Below are positions 1 through 6,261 of a stretch of 22,887 bases of DNA, in pieces; position 1 is the stretch's first letter, and each line of letters begins with the position of its first letter. The DNA comes from Acidimicrobiia bacterium. GTDB taxonomy: Bacteria; Actinomycetota; Acidimicrobiia; Spongiisociales; UBA5794. The stretch covers positions 1 through 22,887 of the forward strand of contig JAUVNV010000007.1 in the NCBI GenBank assembly GCA_030599515.1, read 5' to 3'. A program made the position numbers and the translations under genes. The notes under the pieces were generated by a model. The model saw only the letters and a program-made list of their open reading frames with translations. It ran no database searches and was not told where the DNA came from.

Positions 1-248
1 AACCCCCGGCGCTGGTTGGCCAAGATCCGGCGAGCCACGCCATAGAGCCACGGCAACGCGGCTTCCCCGCCGGGAACGTCCCCGATCCGGCGCCAAGCGA
101 CCATGAAGGTTTCCACGGCTCCGTCTTCGGCGGCTTCGAGGTTCGTGCGTCGTTTGAAGTAGGCATAGACCTGTGGGTAGTGATCCCGATACAGCTTCCG
201 GAAGCGCTGTTCCGGTCCCTGATTCCTCAATGTGTTCGCTCTGGTCAT
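1..248 (-). CDS. ECF-type RNA polymerase sigma factor, N-terminal part (runs off left edge)
   Basis: Reading the complement from the ATG at 248 gives 82 open residues up to the window edge. The translation contains FRKLYRDHYPQVYAYFKRR, then AEDGAVETFMVAWRR and ALPWLYGVARRILANQRR, which is the classical sigma-70 region 2 pattern of ECF factors: core RNA polymerase binding and -10 recognition. ECF factors direct RNA polymerase to a small regulon in response to a signal, often under an anti-sigma factor. The C-terminal region 4 and any anti-sigma gene lie outside the window. An in-frame GTG at 257 is an alternative start; neither has a strong ribosome-binding site. The family is very clear; the regulon cannot be inferred. 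Confidence 0.88.
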   Translation of the reverse strand, partial: MTRANTLRNQGPEQRFRKLYRDHYPQVYAYFKRRTNLEAAEDGAVETFMVAWRRIGDVPGGEAALPWLYGVARRILANQRRG

Positions 249-452
249 GGCGTTCACCAGGTTTCTGTCCGGCCCCCAGCATTCCTGACAGCCCTCCGCC
301 TGGCTAGAGGCAAAGAGCGGGAAGATCCCGATTGGGCAAGCGGCAAGGGGAACTCGACCCCGATCCAGCACACACTGCGAGCAGCCGGCCATGTGGTTCA
401 TCGACCCCACGAGATTCTGAGGCTGCCCGGCTGGCCGCTTTCCGACGCGCCG

Positions 453-478
453 GGGCCCCGAAGTTGCCTCCGGGGCCC
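453..478. terminator. GC-rich hairpin between two minus-strand genes, possible terminator
   Basis: An 8-bp perfect stem (GGGCCCCG / CGGGGCCC) with a 10-nt loop lies 30 nt beyond the stop codon of the small coupled gene at 508-759. There is no T-run after it on either strand, so intrinsic termination is only a possibility. The rest of 249-507 shows no gene that I can support. Confidence 0.35.
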
Positions 479-507
479 ACTCGATTGCGGCGTAGCGACC
501 GCAGATT

Positions 508-759
508 TCAGGCGGCGAGTCTCAGGTCGTCGTCCCTGCATGGGTCGAGGAGAACGACCCGATCGCCGATGACCGCCGGTGTCGAACCGTGGACTCGCGC
601 TCCGGTGAGAACGAGAACTCGAGCGATCAGGGAGCGAATCGGTCCGGGCTCCGACGCCGGGCCGGAAGCGGGCTTCCGCCGGTGTCGGGAGTGTCCAAGG
701 TCCGCTGCCACGGCGTCCATGTGGAGTTGGACGAGTTGGTGTTGGTTGTAGTGGTACAT
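508..759 (-). CDS. small hypothetical protein, translationally coupled to the ArsR-type regulator
   Basis: This 83-residue reading frame starts at an ATG that overlaps the stop codon of the upstream regulator (TGATG). A good ribosome-binding site, GGAGGGAACTG, sits just before it inside the end of the regulator gene. The N-terminal segment is rich in H, Q and A and resembles the short helical proteins common in actinobacteria. The middle holds a hydrophobic stretch (IRSLIARVLVLTGARV) that is too short and basic for a sure membrane span. No known domain is recognised. Coupling suggests it is made together with the regulator. The start signal is the main evidence that it is real. Confidence 0.55.
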   Translation of the reverse strand: MYHYNQHQLVQLHMDAVAADLGHSRHRRKPASGPASEPGPIRSLIARVLVLTGARVHGSTPAVIGDRVVLLDPCRDDDLRLAA

Positions 760-1862
760 CAGTTCCCTCCGGTGTTATCGATGTAGGACTGGAGGACGGC
801 GGTTGTCTCCGGGACGATGTCCTCGCGTAGGGCGTATTCCCTGTCGGCGCCGATCAGGACCTTCACGAGTCCGGCCGAGCGGAGCAGCATCATGTGATGG
901 TGCAGCGTCGATTTCGAAACGTCGAGCTCGTCGGCGAGTTCGTGCAGCGAGGAGGGACCCCGTGAGAGGCGTCGCAGGATTCTCAGCCTCCGCTCGTCGC
1001 CGAGCGCCTTGTAGGTTTTGATCAGCCAATTCGGTGGCGCATCCGGGTCGGCATCCATGTACTCGTCGGCGACCGGGTAGGCCATGATGAGACGCTGTGC
1101 CGACTCCGTGAAGATCACCCACGGCCGACCGACGATGGTCGGGATCAGAAGAATGGGCCTGCGATAGCCCTGTTTCTCGATCGAGATGCCGTTGGTGGCG
1201 AGTTCGACGAACCGCTCGGTTGAGACCCGTTCGGCGATCGCTCGCTTCGCAGCGATATCGCGCTCGAGGATCGGGCGGAACTCGCCCTCGAAGGCGGCGA
1301 ACACGTCGGCTTGAACACCGCGCATCGCCCCCACGATGAGATCGGTGGTCTCCTTCGGTTCGAGTTCGAGGAGAAGGCGCATGCTGTCCGCCCAGCGTTT
1401 GTGGTCTGCTACAACCGGCAGGGTCATGAGTTCAGCAACGGCGTCCTGATCACCGGCGGCCGCCTCGGAGGCGAGACGTTCGTACTCGGGACTGTTCGCC
1501 TCGTGCATGGCCAGGAGGGCGAGCCGTAGATCCGCGGGATCCATGGTCTCGATGTGGTCGATGAAGTCCTCAACGGTGCTTCCGCTATTCATCTCGTCCA
1601 GGAGCGCCATCGCTGAGATCCACACATTGCCCGAGTTGATCTGCTTGAGCAGCGAGCGGGTGTCAGGGGAGAGCGCTTCGGAGAACTCGGCGAACCAGTC
1701 CGCACCGAGTCCGTACTCTTCGAATGACTGGGTCATCTCGTCGCACCCCTGGACCAGCCAGAGGGTGATCAAGAGATCCGCAGCACCGTGGAGCGCGGTC
1801 TCCACGCGCGGTGCTTGTGCTCGGGGAGCGGTGAAGTCCCGGATTCGGGGTTGTGTGGTCAT
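759..1862 (-). CDS. ArsR-family winged-helix transcriptional regulator with long N-terminal domain
   Basis: A 367-residue protein. Roughly the last 90 residues form an ArsR-type winged helix: KALGDERRLRILRRLSRG, then the helix-turn-helix ELADELDVSKSTLHHHMMLL and the wing region LVKVLIGADREYAL. The roughly 270 residues before it have no recognised family; they are acidic and mostly helical and may be an effector-binding or dimerisation region. No clustered cysteines suggest metal sensing, so the ligand is unknown. The protein probably binds the inverted repeats in its own promoter (1881-1931). The start is an ATG with only a weak GAGACG ribosome-binding site. The small gene at 508-759 is translationally coupled downstream. 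Confidence 0.85.
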   Translation of the reverse strand: MTTQPRIRDFTAPRAQAPRVETALHGAADLLITLWLVQGCDEMTQSFEEYGLGADWFAEFSEALSPDTRSLLKQINSGNVWISAMALLDEMNSGSTVEDFIDHIETMDPADLRLALLAMHEANSPEYERLASEAAAGDQDAVAELMTLPVVADHKRWADSMRLLLELEPKETTDLIVGAMRGVQADVFAAFEGEFRPILERDIAAKRAIAERVSTERFVELATNGISIEKQGYRRPILLIPTIVGRPWVIFTESAQRLIMAYPVADEYMDADPDAPPNWLIKTYKALGDERRLRILRRLSRGPSSLHELADELDVSKSTLHHHMMLLRSAGLVKVLIGADREYALREDIVPETTAVLQSYIDNTGGN

Positions 1863-1880
1863 CGTATCGTCTCGTATCTG

Positions 1881-1931
1881 TCGTTGCGTTCGTCATGAGT
1901 CCTACCGTTCGAACTATATCGAACGCAACGA
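1881..1931. promoter_or_regulatory. overlapping inverted repeats, likely operator of the ArsR-type regulator
   Basis: Two nested perfect inverted repeats are visible. The outer has 12-bp arms at 1881-1892 (TCGTTGCGTTCG) and 1920-1931 (CGAACGCAACGA). The inner has 7-bp arms at 1906-1912 (CGTTCGA) and 1919-1925 (TCGAACG). The inner repeat exactly encloses the -10 box of the promoter. The shared half-site CGTTCG suggests binding by one dimeric regulator, most simply the adjacent ArsR-type protein repressing itself. Confidence 0.7.
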
Positions 1932-1941
1932 TGAATGTCAA
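1913..1941 (-). promoter_or_regulatory. sigma-70 type promoter of the ArsR-type regulator gene
   Basis: On the minus strand TTGACA (1941-1936) is followed after exactly 17 nt by TATAGT (1918-1913), a near-consensus housekeeping promoter. Transcription would begin near 1906 and leave a leader of about 45 nt before the ATG at 1862. The -10 box is the spacer of the inner inverted repeat. Confidence 0.75.
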
Positions 1942-1964
1942 CCGATTTGTTGCCGAGCTGGTTC

Positions 1965-3125
1965 CTAGCGAGTCGAGAGGATGACCGTCAGTGGCCCACC
2001 ACCTGCGATCGAGACGATGATCGAATCCCCGGCGCCAACCCGACGGAGCGCCGTGATGAGTTCATCCATCGTCCGGACGGCGGTTCCATCGATCGCAGTG
2101 ATCACGTCGTCGACGGCGATCCCCGCCGTCTCGGCGGCAGAGTCGGGAGAAACGGAGCGGACCGTGACGCCGACCGGTGCGAACCCGCCATCACCGGTCT
2201 CGTCGTATGCCGTCGCACCTCCGATTCCGAGCAGGCCGTGTGACACGGAGCCGGTTGCGATGAGTTCGGTCGTGATGCGTTCGACGATCTCGACCGGCGT
2301 TGCGAATCCGATGCCCTCGACGCCGATGTTGGAGACTCCGACCGCTGTGGTTATTCCGATCAGTGCGCCGGTCTCGTCGACCAACGAACCGCCGCTTGAA
2401 CCGCTCGTGATCGGCGCATCCGTCTGGATCATGCCGTAGAGGATGGTGTCGGGTCCCGTCTGGACTTCACGACCGAGCGCCGAGATGACGCCGACGGAGA
2501 GCGAGGGCCCCCCTTCGAGGCCGAGCGGGCTGCCGACGGCGATCGCGGGGTTGCCAATATCGAGATCGACGGTTGAACCGAAGGCGATCGGGACGAGATC
2601 GGTGGTCGGGATTCGGAGAACGGCGAGGTCGGTGAGGGGGTCGCTCCCCACGAGTTCGGCTTCATAGACTCGGCCATCCGAGAGAACCACCCGAGCGGCG
2701 TCGCCGGCCTCGACAACGTGGTGATTCGTGATGATGTGACCGGATTGGTCGAGTACAACGCCGGAGCCCGAGCCGGCCTGGGTGAACGCATCTCCCGACG
2801 CGGACCCCACTTCGACCGTGACGATGCTCGGGATGACCGCGATTCCAACCGCTGTGGCGTCGACTGTGGATGGATCTGCCGCTGCGCTTGCGGGCTCGGC
2901 TCTCGACACACGCGCCTGCTGGATGATCACCGGAGCGACGTCCTTGTGAGTCGAGGCGCCGATCAGCCCGCCGGCCACACCGACCAGGCCGATGGCGAGG
3001 ACGATCGGGAACACGAGCCATCTCCGGCGTCGCCGCGGGGCGGGTGCCGCGAGAGGTTCGCTGGAGCTCGTTGTATCGACGGAGAACGTGCGTCGCGGCG
3101 TGGGCTGTGGTGTCAGATTCATCAT
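1965..3125 (-). CDS. HtrA/DegP-like serine protease (S1C) with PDZ domain, membrane-anchored
   Basis: A 386-residue protein. An N-terminal cytoplasmic stretch ending in RRRRR (31-35) precedes one membrane span (about 37-57), so the protease faces outward. The trypsin-like domain carries the full triad: His136 in TNHHVV, Asp166 in LTDLAVL and Ser244 in GSSGGS (GNSGG in most relatives). A PDZ domain fills about residues 295-386. HtrA proteases degrade or refold misfolded envelope proteins. The length is normal for actinobacterial single-PDZ HtrA. Two adjacent ATG codons (3125 and 3122) are possible starts; the second is better spaced from GGATCG. It lies alone between the regulator and the PAP2 gene. 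Confidence 0.92.
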   Translation of the reverse strand: MMNLTPQPTPRRTFSVDTTSSSEPLAAPAPRRRRRWLVFPIVLAIGLVGVAGGLIGASTHKDVAPVIIQQARVSRAEPASAAADPSTVDATAVGIAVIPSIVTVEVGSASGDAFTQAGSGSGVVLDQSGHIITNHHVVEAGDAARVVLSDGRVYEAELVGSDPLTDLAVLRIPTTDLVPIAFGSTVDLDIGNPAIAVGSPLGLEGGPSLSVGVISALGREVQTGPDTILYGMIQTDAPITSGSSGGSLVDETGALIGITTAVGVSNIGVEGIGFATPVEIVERITTELIATGSVSHGLLGIGGATAYDETGDGGFAPVGVTVRSVSPDSAAETAGIAVDDVITAIDGTAVRTMDELITALRRVGAGDSIIVSIAGGGPLTVILSTR

Positions 3126-3184
3126 CGATCCAATCGTGGGACGTGTGCTATCTCAACATCAACAACGCAGATTCCTATTCGAAG

Positions 3185-3261
3185 TTCCTGAGAAAAGAAT
3201 GAGAAGTACTGAATACTGAGTACACCCGGCGAAGCCGGGTCTATCGACTACCGGCAACCGG
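3185..3261. repeat. degenerate 7-bp (heptad) repeat stretch
   Basis: From 3185 the sequence falls into 7-bp units such as TTCCTGA, GAAAAGA, GTACTGA (3206), ATACTGA (3213), GTACACC, and then CTATCGA (3241) and CTACCGG (3248). The 21 bases at 3203-3223 match 17 of 21 bases at 15585-15605, the start of the larger heptad array. The last units enter the end of the PAP2 coding region. Confidence 0.45.
3224..3240 (-). terminator. hairpin downstream of the PAP2 gene, possible terminator
   Basis: A perfect 7-bp stem (ACCCGGC / GCCGGGT) with a 3-nt loop begins 7 nt past the PAP2 stop codon. On the minus strand it is followed by a moderately T-rich stretch, not a clean U-tract. It also falls inside a run of degenerate 7-bp repeats (3185-3261), so it could be part of that repeat. 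Confidence 0.45.
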
Positions 3262-3850
3262 GGGCGCAGCGAGCCCGCAGCGAGTCAGCGGCTTCTCCTA
3301 CCAGGAATCCGAGGGCGGCGCCGCCCACCACGTCGAGCGGGAGGTGGGCGCCTGCGTAGATGCGGGTGACGCCGACGCCGAAGGCGAAGCCATGAAGGGC
3401 GATGCTCTCCGGAAGGGAACGGTCTCTAGAGACGATGGTCGCCAGGGTCGAGGCCACCGCAGCGTGTCCGGAGACGTAGCCAAGACTTCCGTCGGTCTGA
3501 GTCGCGAGACGCAAGTTCGTGGTCCGATCATGGTCGTACGGCCTGCCCCGTCCGACGACCTTCTTCACACCTTTCGCGACCAACCAGGTCGTGAACCCTG
3601 CAGCCGCATATGCCAACGCCGGGTCGGGGTGGCGGGTTCTCCAGTATGACCAGCCGGCGAGGACGAAGGGTGCGCTCAGGCTGCCGGCCTGCATCGGTGC
3701 CCACACGATTGGCGCCAGCTCGTCCGGAGCGTCGTTGATGGTCCGGTAGATCTTGCGTTCCCACTCCGGGAGTCCACGACGTGCCTCGACCGCTGAGCCG
3801 ACGAGTGCCACGAGGGCGGTGCCGATCCTCAGGGCCTTGTGCGGATTCAT
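3248..3850 (-). CDS. PAP2-family lipid phosphatase
   Basis: A 200-residue protein with the three phosphatase signatures of the PAP2 / acid phosphatase superfamily: KVVGRGRP (97-104), YVSGH (125-129, with His129) and TRIYAGAHLPLDV (162-174, with the nucleophile His169). Several hydrophobic segments (about 60-70, 78-94, 150-163 and 172-185) fit an integral membrane enzyme that dephosphorylates lipid phosphates such as phosphatidate or undecaprenyl pyrophosphate. The exact substrate cannot be told. The start is an ATG preceded by AAGGGA. The gene begins 27 nt after the stop of the membrane kinase-like gene, so the two are probably one transcript acting in the same lipid process. Confidence 0.88.
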   Translation of the reverse strand: MNPHKALRIGTALVALVGSAVEARRGLPEWERKIYRTINDAPDELAPIVWAPMQAGSLSAPFVLAGWSYWRTRHPDPALAYAAAGFTTWLVAKGVKKVVGRGRPYDHDRTTNLRLATQTDGSLGYVSGHAAVASTLATIVSRDRSLPESIALHGFAFGVGVTRIYAGAHLPLDVVGGAALGFLVGEAADSLRARCAPGCR

Positions 3851-3877
3851 CGATGCTTCCCTTCCCGGATCACTCGA

Positions 3878-5374
3878 CTACGCGCGGTTCCGGATACGGT
3901 GTCCCGGATCAAGTCGCTTGATCCGGTCGAGCGGTGCCGTTGCCCGTCCGGTGGTGCCTTCGATCTCGTCTCGGATCCTTCGGTCGATGTGGTCGCCGCG
4001 CTCCTTGAGTCCCATCTTCGTCGCTCCGCTGAGGGCCTGTGGTTGCACGCGTGGAGCAGCATCGGACACGGCGCCGACACCGAGAACCTCGACGGCGCAT
4101 CGAACGGCACGTTCGGGACCCACCAGTAGAGCACTCGAGGTGATCAGCTCGGCGACGTCGTTCTTCAGGAGGAGCTGTGATGCGGCGAGCTCGCTGAAGC
4201 CGAAGTCGATGAGCCATGCGACTCCTCTGTCGTCCAAGAACACGTTGGCGAGCCGAAGGTCGCGATGGGCGATCCCATGGTCGCGCAGGATCTCGACCTG
4301 TTTCCAGATCTCGGTGAGGATCTCGTCGGTGAGTTCGTCGGCCCCGACCGAGTCGAGCGACCGGCCCTCGATAGCCTCGTACGCGAGGAGCATGGAGTAC
4401 TCCTTGTCGCCGATGAGGCCGACGGCAACGAGGGGCGGTGTTCGAACTCCGGCGGCGGTGGCGCTGTATGAGAGGAGGGCCTCGTGCTCCACGGCCCGTC
4501 GGAGGGAGGAGAACGCCGGTTCGTCCCCGATGTTCTTGAACCGGAACTGGCGGTAGAGACGGAAGAGCAGATCCGCGCTGCGTTCGTCGGTGCTCAGCGT
4601 CTTGACGAATACCCGGCTTCCGTCGGCGGTCTCGACGAAGTAGGGAGTCGATCCCCGCGCGTCGACCTGTGCCGCATTGAGACGAGTCACATCTACGCCA
4701 GACCGCTTCAGCGTCGCCACGATCTCCTCGCCGGAGGGATGGCGATTGGGTGACCCGGCGATGAAGAGGATCCCGGATCCGGCGGCCACCCCGATCGACA
4801 GCGCCAGGACGAGTTCGGCCGGGAGGTTCGATCCCATCGCAAGGCGCACGATGATCAGGAGGCTGAGTGCCGCCCAGCTGGCTCGTTGCCATCGGCGGGG
4901 CAGCCACGGCGTTGCTGCGGTGATGGCGGCCGCTATGGCGGCGACGTACGGGTAGTACGCCGTCTGGGCGACGATGACGGTTCCGTGTTCGGGCGTGAGT
5001 GCCTCGTCGGCAAGGAGATTGGATATCCACGCGATCGTTCCCCACGTTGCCGCCGCCGCGGTCAGCCCGGCCAGCAGGACGATGACGAGGCGACGGAAAT
5101 CCCGTTCTCGGGTGAAGACCACGAGGATGATCAGCGGAACGGCGAGGACGAGCACCGTGACGATCAGGCCGATGATCTCGGTGATGGCTCCGGCAGCGTC
5201 GTCGAAGATCTCGCTGAGATCTTGTCCAAGCCCGCCGAAGACGTCGGGGAAGATCAACACGATGAGGGTCGTGGTGAGACCAACGATCGAAGCCGTCACG
5301 AAGCGGAGGGCATCCGTGGGAGAACGGACCGTTCGATCTGCGTCGGGGATGTCGATTTGTACGGACGTCGTCAT
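3878..5374 (-). CDS. membrane protein with RIO/APH-like kinase domain, lacking the usual C-terminal YbhN region
   Basis: A 498-residue protein from the ATG at 5374, which has GGAGATTC immediately upstream; an open frame continues to 5437, but I prefer the internal start. The first 210 residues hold about six membrane spans. A kinase-like domain follows: Lys258 (VFVKT), the catalytic loop HRDLRLANVF (His370, Asp372, Asn377) and DFG at 390-392. In related actinobacterial proteins this arrangement continues into a lysylphosphatidylglycerol-synthetase-like (YbhN/UPF0104) membrane domain. Here the chain stops just after the conserved linker (QALSGATKMG ... DRIKRL). Whether it phosphorylates a protein or a small molecule is unknown. 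The PAP2 gene follows directly. Confidence 0.8.
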   Translation of the reverse strand: MTTSVQIDIPDADRTVRSPTDALRFVTASIVGLTTTLIVLIFPDVFGGLGQDLSEIFDDAAGAITEIIGLIVTVLVLAVPLIILVVFTRERDFRRLVIVLLAGLTAAAATWGTIAWISNLLADEALTPEHGTVIVAQTAYYPYVAAIAAAITAATPWLPRRWQRASWAALSLLIIVRLAMGSNLPAELVLALSIGVAAGSGILFIAGSPNRHPSGEEIVATLKRSGVDVTRLNAAQVDARGSTPYFVETADGSRVFVKTLSTDERSADLLFRLYRQFRFKNIGDEPAFSSLRRAVEHEALLSYSATAAGVRTPPLVAVGLIGDKEYSMLLAYEAIEGRSLDSVGADELTDEILTEIWKQVEILRDHGIAHRDLRLANVFLDDRGVAWLIDFGFSELAASQLLLKNDVAELITSSALLVGPERAVRCAVEVLGVGAVSDAAPRVQPQALSGATKMGLKERGDHIDRRIRDEIEGTTGRATAPLDRIKRLDPGHRIRNRA

Positions 5375-5459
5375 GAATCTCCGGTACCGGTGACGCGGCC
5401 CGGGATGGTAACGCCGAACAGGCAGCGAGGACAGCAACGAGCTCTTCGCCTGGCAGGGC

Positions 5460-5508
5460 GTCGTTTGTGCCTACCACCATGAATAGTCTGGTCGTAAGCA
5501 CAAACGAC
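5460..5508. repeat. 49-bp palindromic element, copy 1
   Basis: Outer arms GTCGTTTGTGC (5460-5470) and GCACAAACGAC (5498-5508) are perfect 11-bp inverted repeats. The interior continues as an imperfect palindrome (CTACCACCA against TGGTCGTAAG). It is identical to copy 2 at 6204-6252 except for one base (C at 5475, A at 6219). It lies between the divergent kinase and DUF1684 genes. Confidence 0.85.
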
Positions 5509-5546
5509 GTTGGCGATCTCCGCGAACGAACGGCGCCGCTTGCGGA

Positions 5547-5552
5547 TATGGT
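5547..5552 (+). promoter_or_regulatory. possible -10 box of a leaderless transcript for the DUF1684 gene
   Basis: TATGGT lies 6 nt before the ATG at 5559 and there is no ribosome-binding site, which would place the transcript start at or next to the start codon. No convincing -35 box is seen. Confidence 0.4.
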
Positions 5553-5558
5553 CTGCCC

Positions 5559-6176
5559 ATGACGATCGCTGATCCCCTGTCCCTCTGGGACTACCGGCGC
5601 CGGGTGGCGGAGCAGTACCGACGGGTGCGCCTGGCAGATACGGACGAGGCCTCGTGGAGCCGTTGGCGGTCCGATCGGGGCCACCTGTTCGCCACCCACA
5701 CGCAGAGTCCCGTCGAGATCGATCGCCGAGGCAAGGACGGCGGACTTCGGTTCTTCCCTTATGACCCGGCATGGCGGATCGAAGCTGTCGCTACCCCTGT
5801 CGACCCGGTCGCAACATCTGCCGGGCACAGTGCAAGCGGCGCAACGTCGCTCATCCGATTCGCGACGGTCGCGTTCCCGGTGCCGTATGGGCACGAGACG
5901 CTGGAACTGTCCCTCTTTTGGATCGACGTGTACGGCGGCGGAGTCTTCCTACCGTTTCGAGATGAAACCAACGGGGCGGCGACGTACGGTGGTGGGCGCT
6001 ACTTGCTCGACACGATCAAGGGCGCGGACCTGGGTTCGGTCGACGATCGGGTTGTGCTCGATTTCAACTTCGCCTACCACCCGTCATGTGTCTACAGCGA
6101 CCGGTGGTCGTGCCCGCTGGCACCGCCCGAGAATCGGCTCGTCGTCGATGTGAGGGCCGGGGAGCGACTGGCCTGA
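5559..6176 (+). CDS. DUF1684 family protein
   Basis: A 205-residue soluble protein with the hallmark segments of DUF1684: FLPFRDETNG followed by TYGGGRYLLD (142-151), KGADLG (154-159), DFNFAYHPSC (168-177) and CPLAPPENRL (185-194). The family is common in actinobacteria and halophilic archaea. Its biochemical role is not established; the invariant aromatic, Asn, Pro and Cys residues suggest a small-ligand site. No signal peptide is present. The gene stands alone on the plus strand, bracketed by two copies of a 49-bp palindrome, and may use a leaderless promoter. Family membership is sure; function is not. Confidence 0.9.
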   Translation: MTIADPLSLWDYRRRVAEQYRRVRLADTDEASWSRWRSDRGHLFATHTQSPVEIDRRGKDGGLRFFPYDPAWRIEAVATPVDPVATSAGHSASGATSLIRFATVAFPVPYGHETLELSLFWIDVYGGGVFLPFRDETNGAATYGGGRYLLDTIKGADLGSVDDRVVLDFNFAYHPSCVYSDRWSCPLAPPENRLVVDVRAGERLA

Positions 6177-6203
6177 TCGACGCACCCGGACCGAGTCGGT
6201 TCT

Positions 6204-6252
6204 GTCGTTTGTGCCTACAACCATGAATAGTCTGGTCGTAAGCACAAACGAC
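6204..6252. repeat. 49-bp palindromic element, copy 2
   Basis: This is the same element as at 5460-5508 with one substitution, in the same orientation judged by its asymmetric centre. It lies in the convergent gap between the DUF1684 gene (ends 6176) and the ribonucleotide reductase gene (ends 6262), where its fold could also act as a two-way terminator, although no T-run is present. Confidence 0.85.
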
Positions 6253-6261
6253 GTCGGATCG

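Noticed and set aside
3909..5894. 661-codon open frame on the minus strand
   Set aside because: It overlaps the membrane kinase in another frame, and its Arg/Pro-rich translation has no family features.
5460..6252. Integron gene cassette with attC sites at both ends
   Set aside because: The ends GTCGTTTGTGC / GCACAAACGAC do not fit the attC core pattern (RYYYAAC / GTTRRRY), and no integrase is present.
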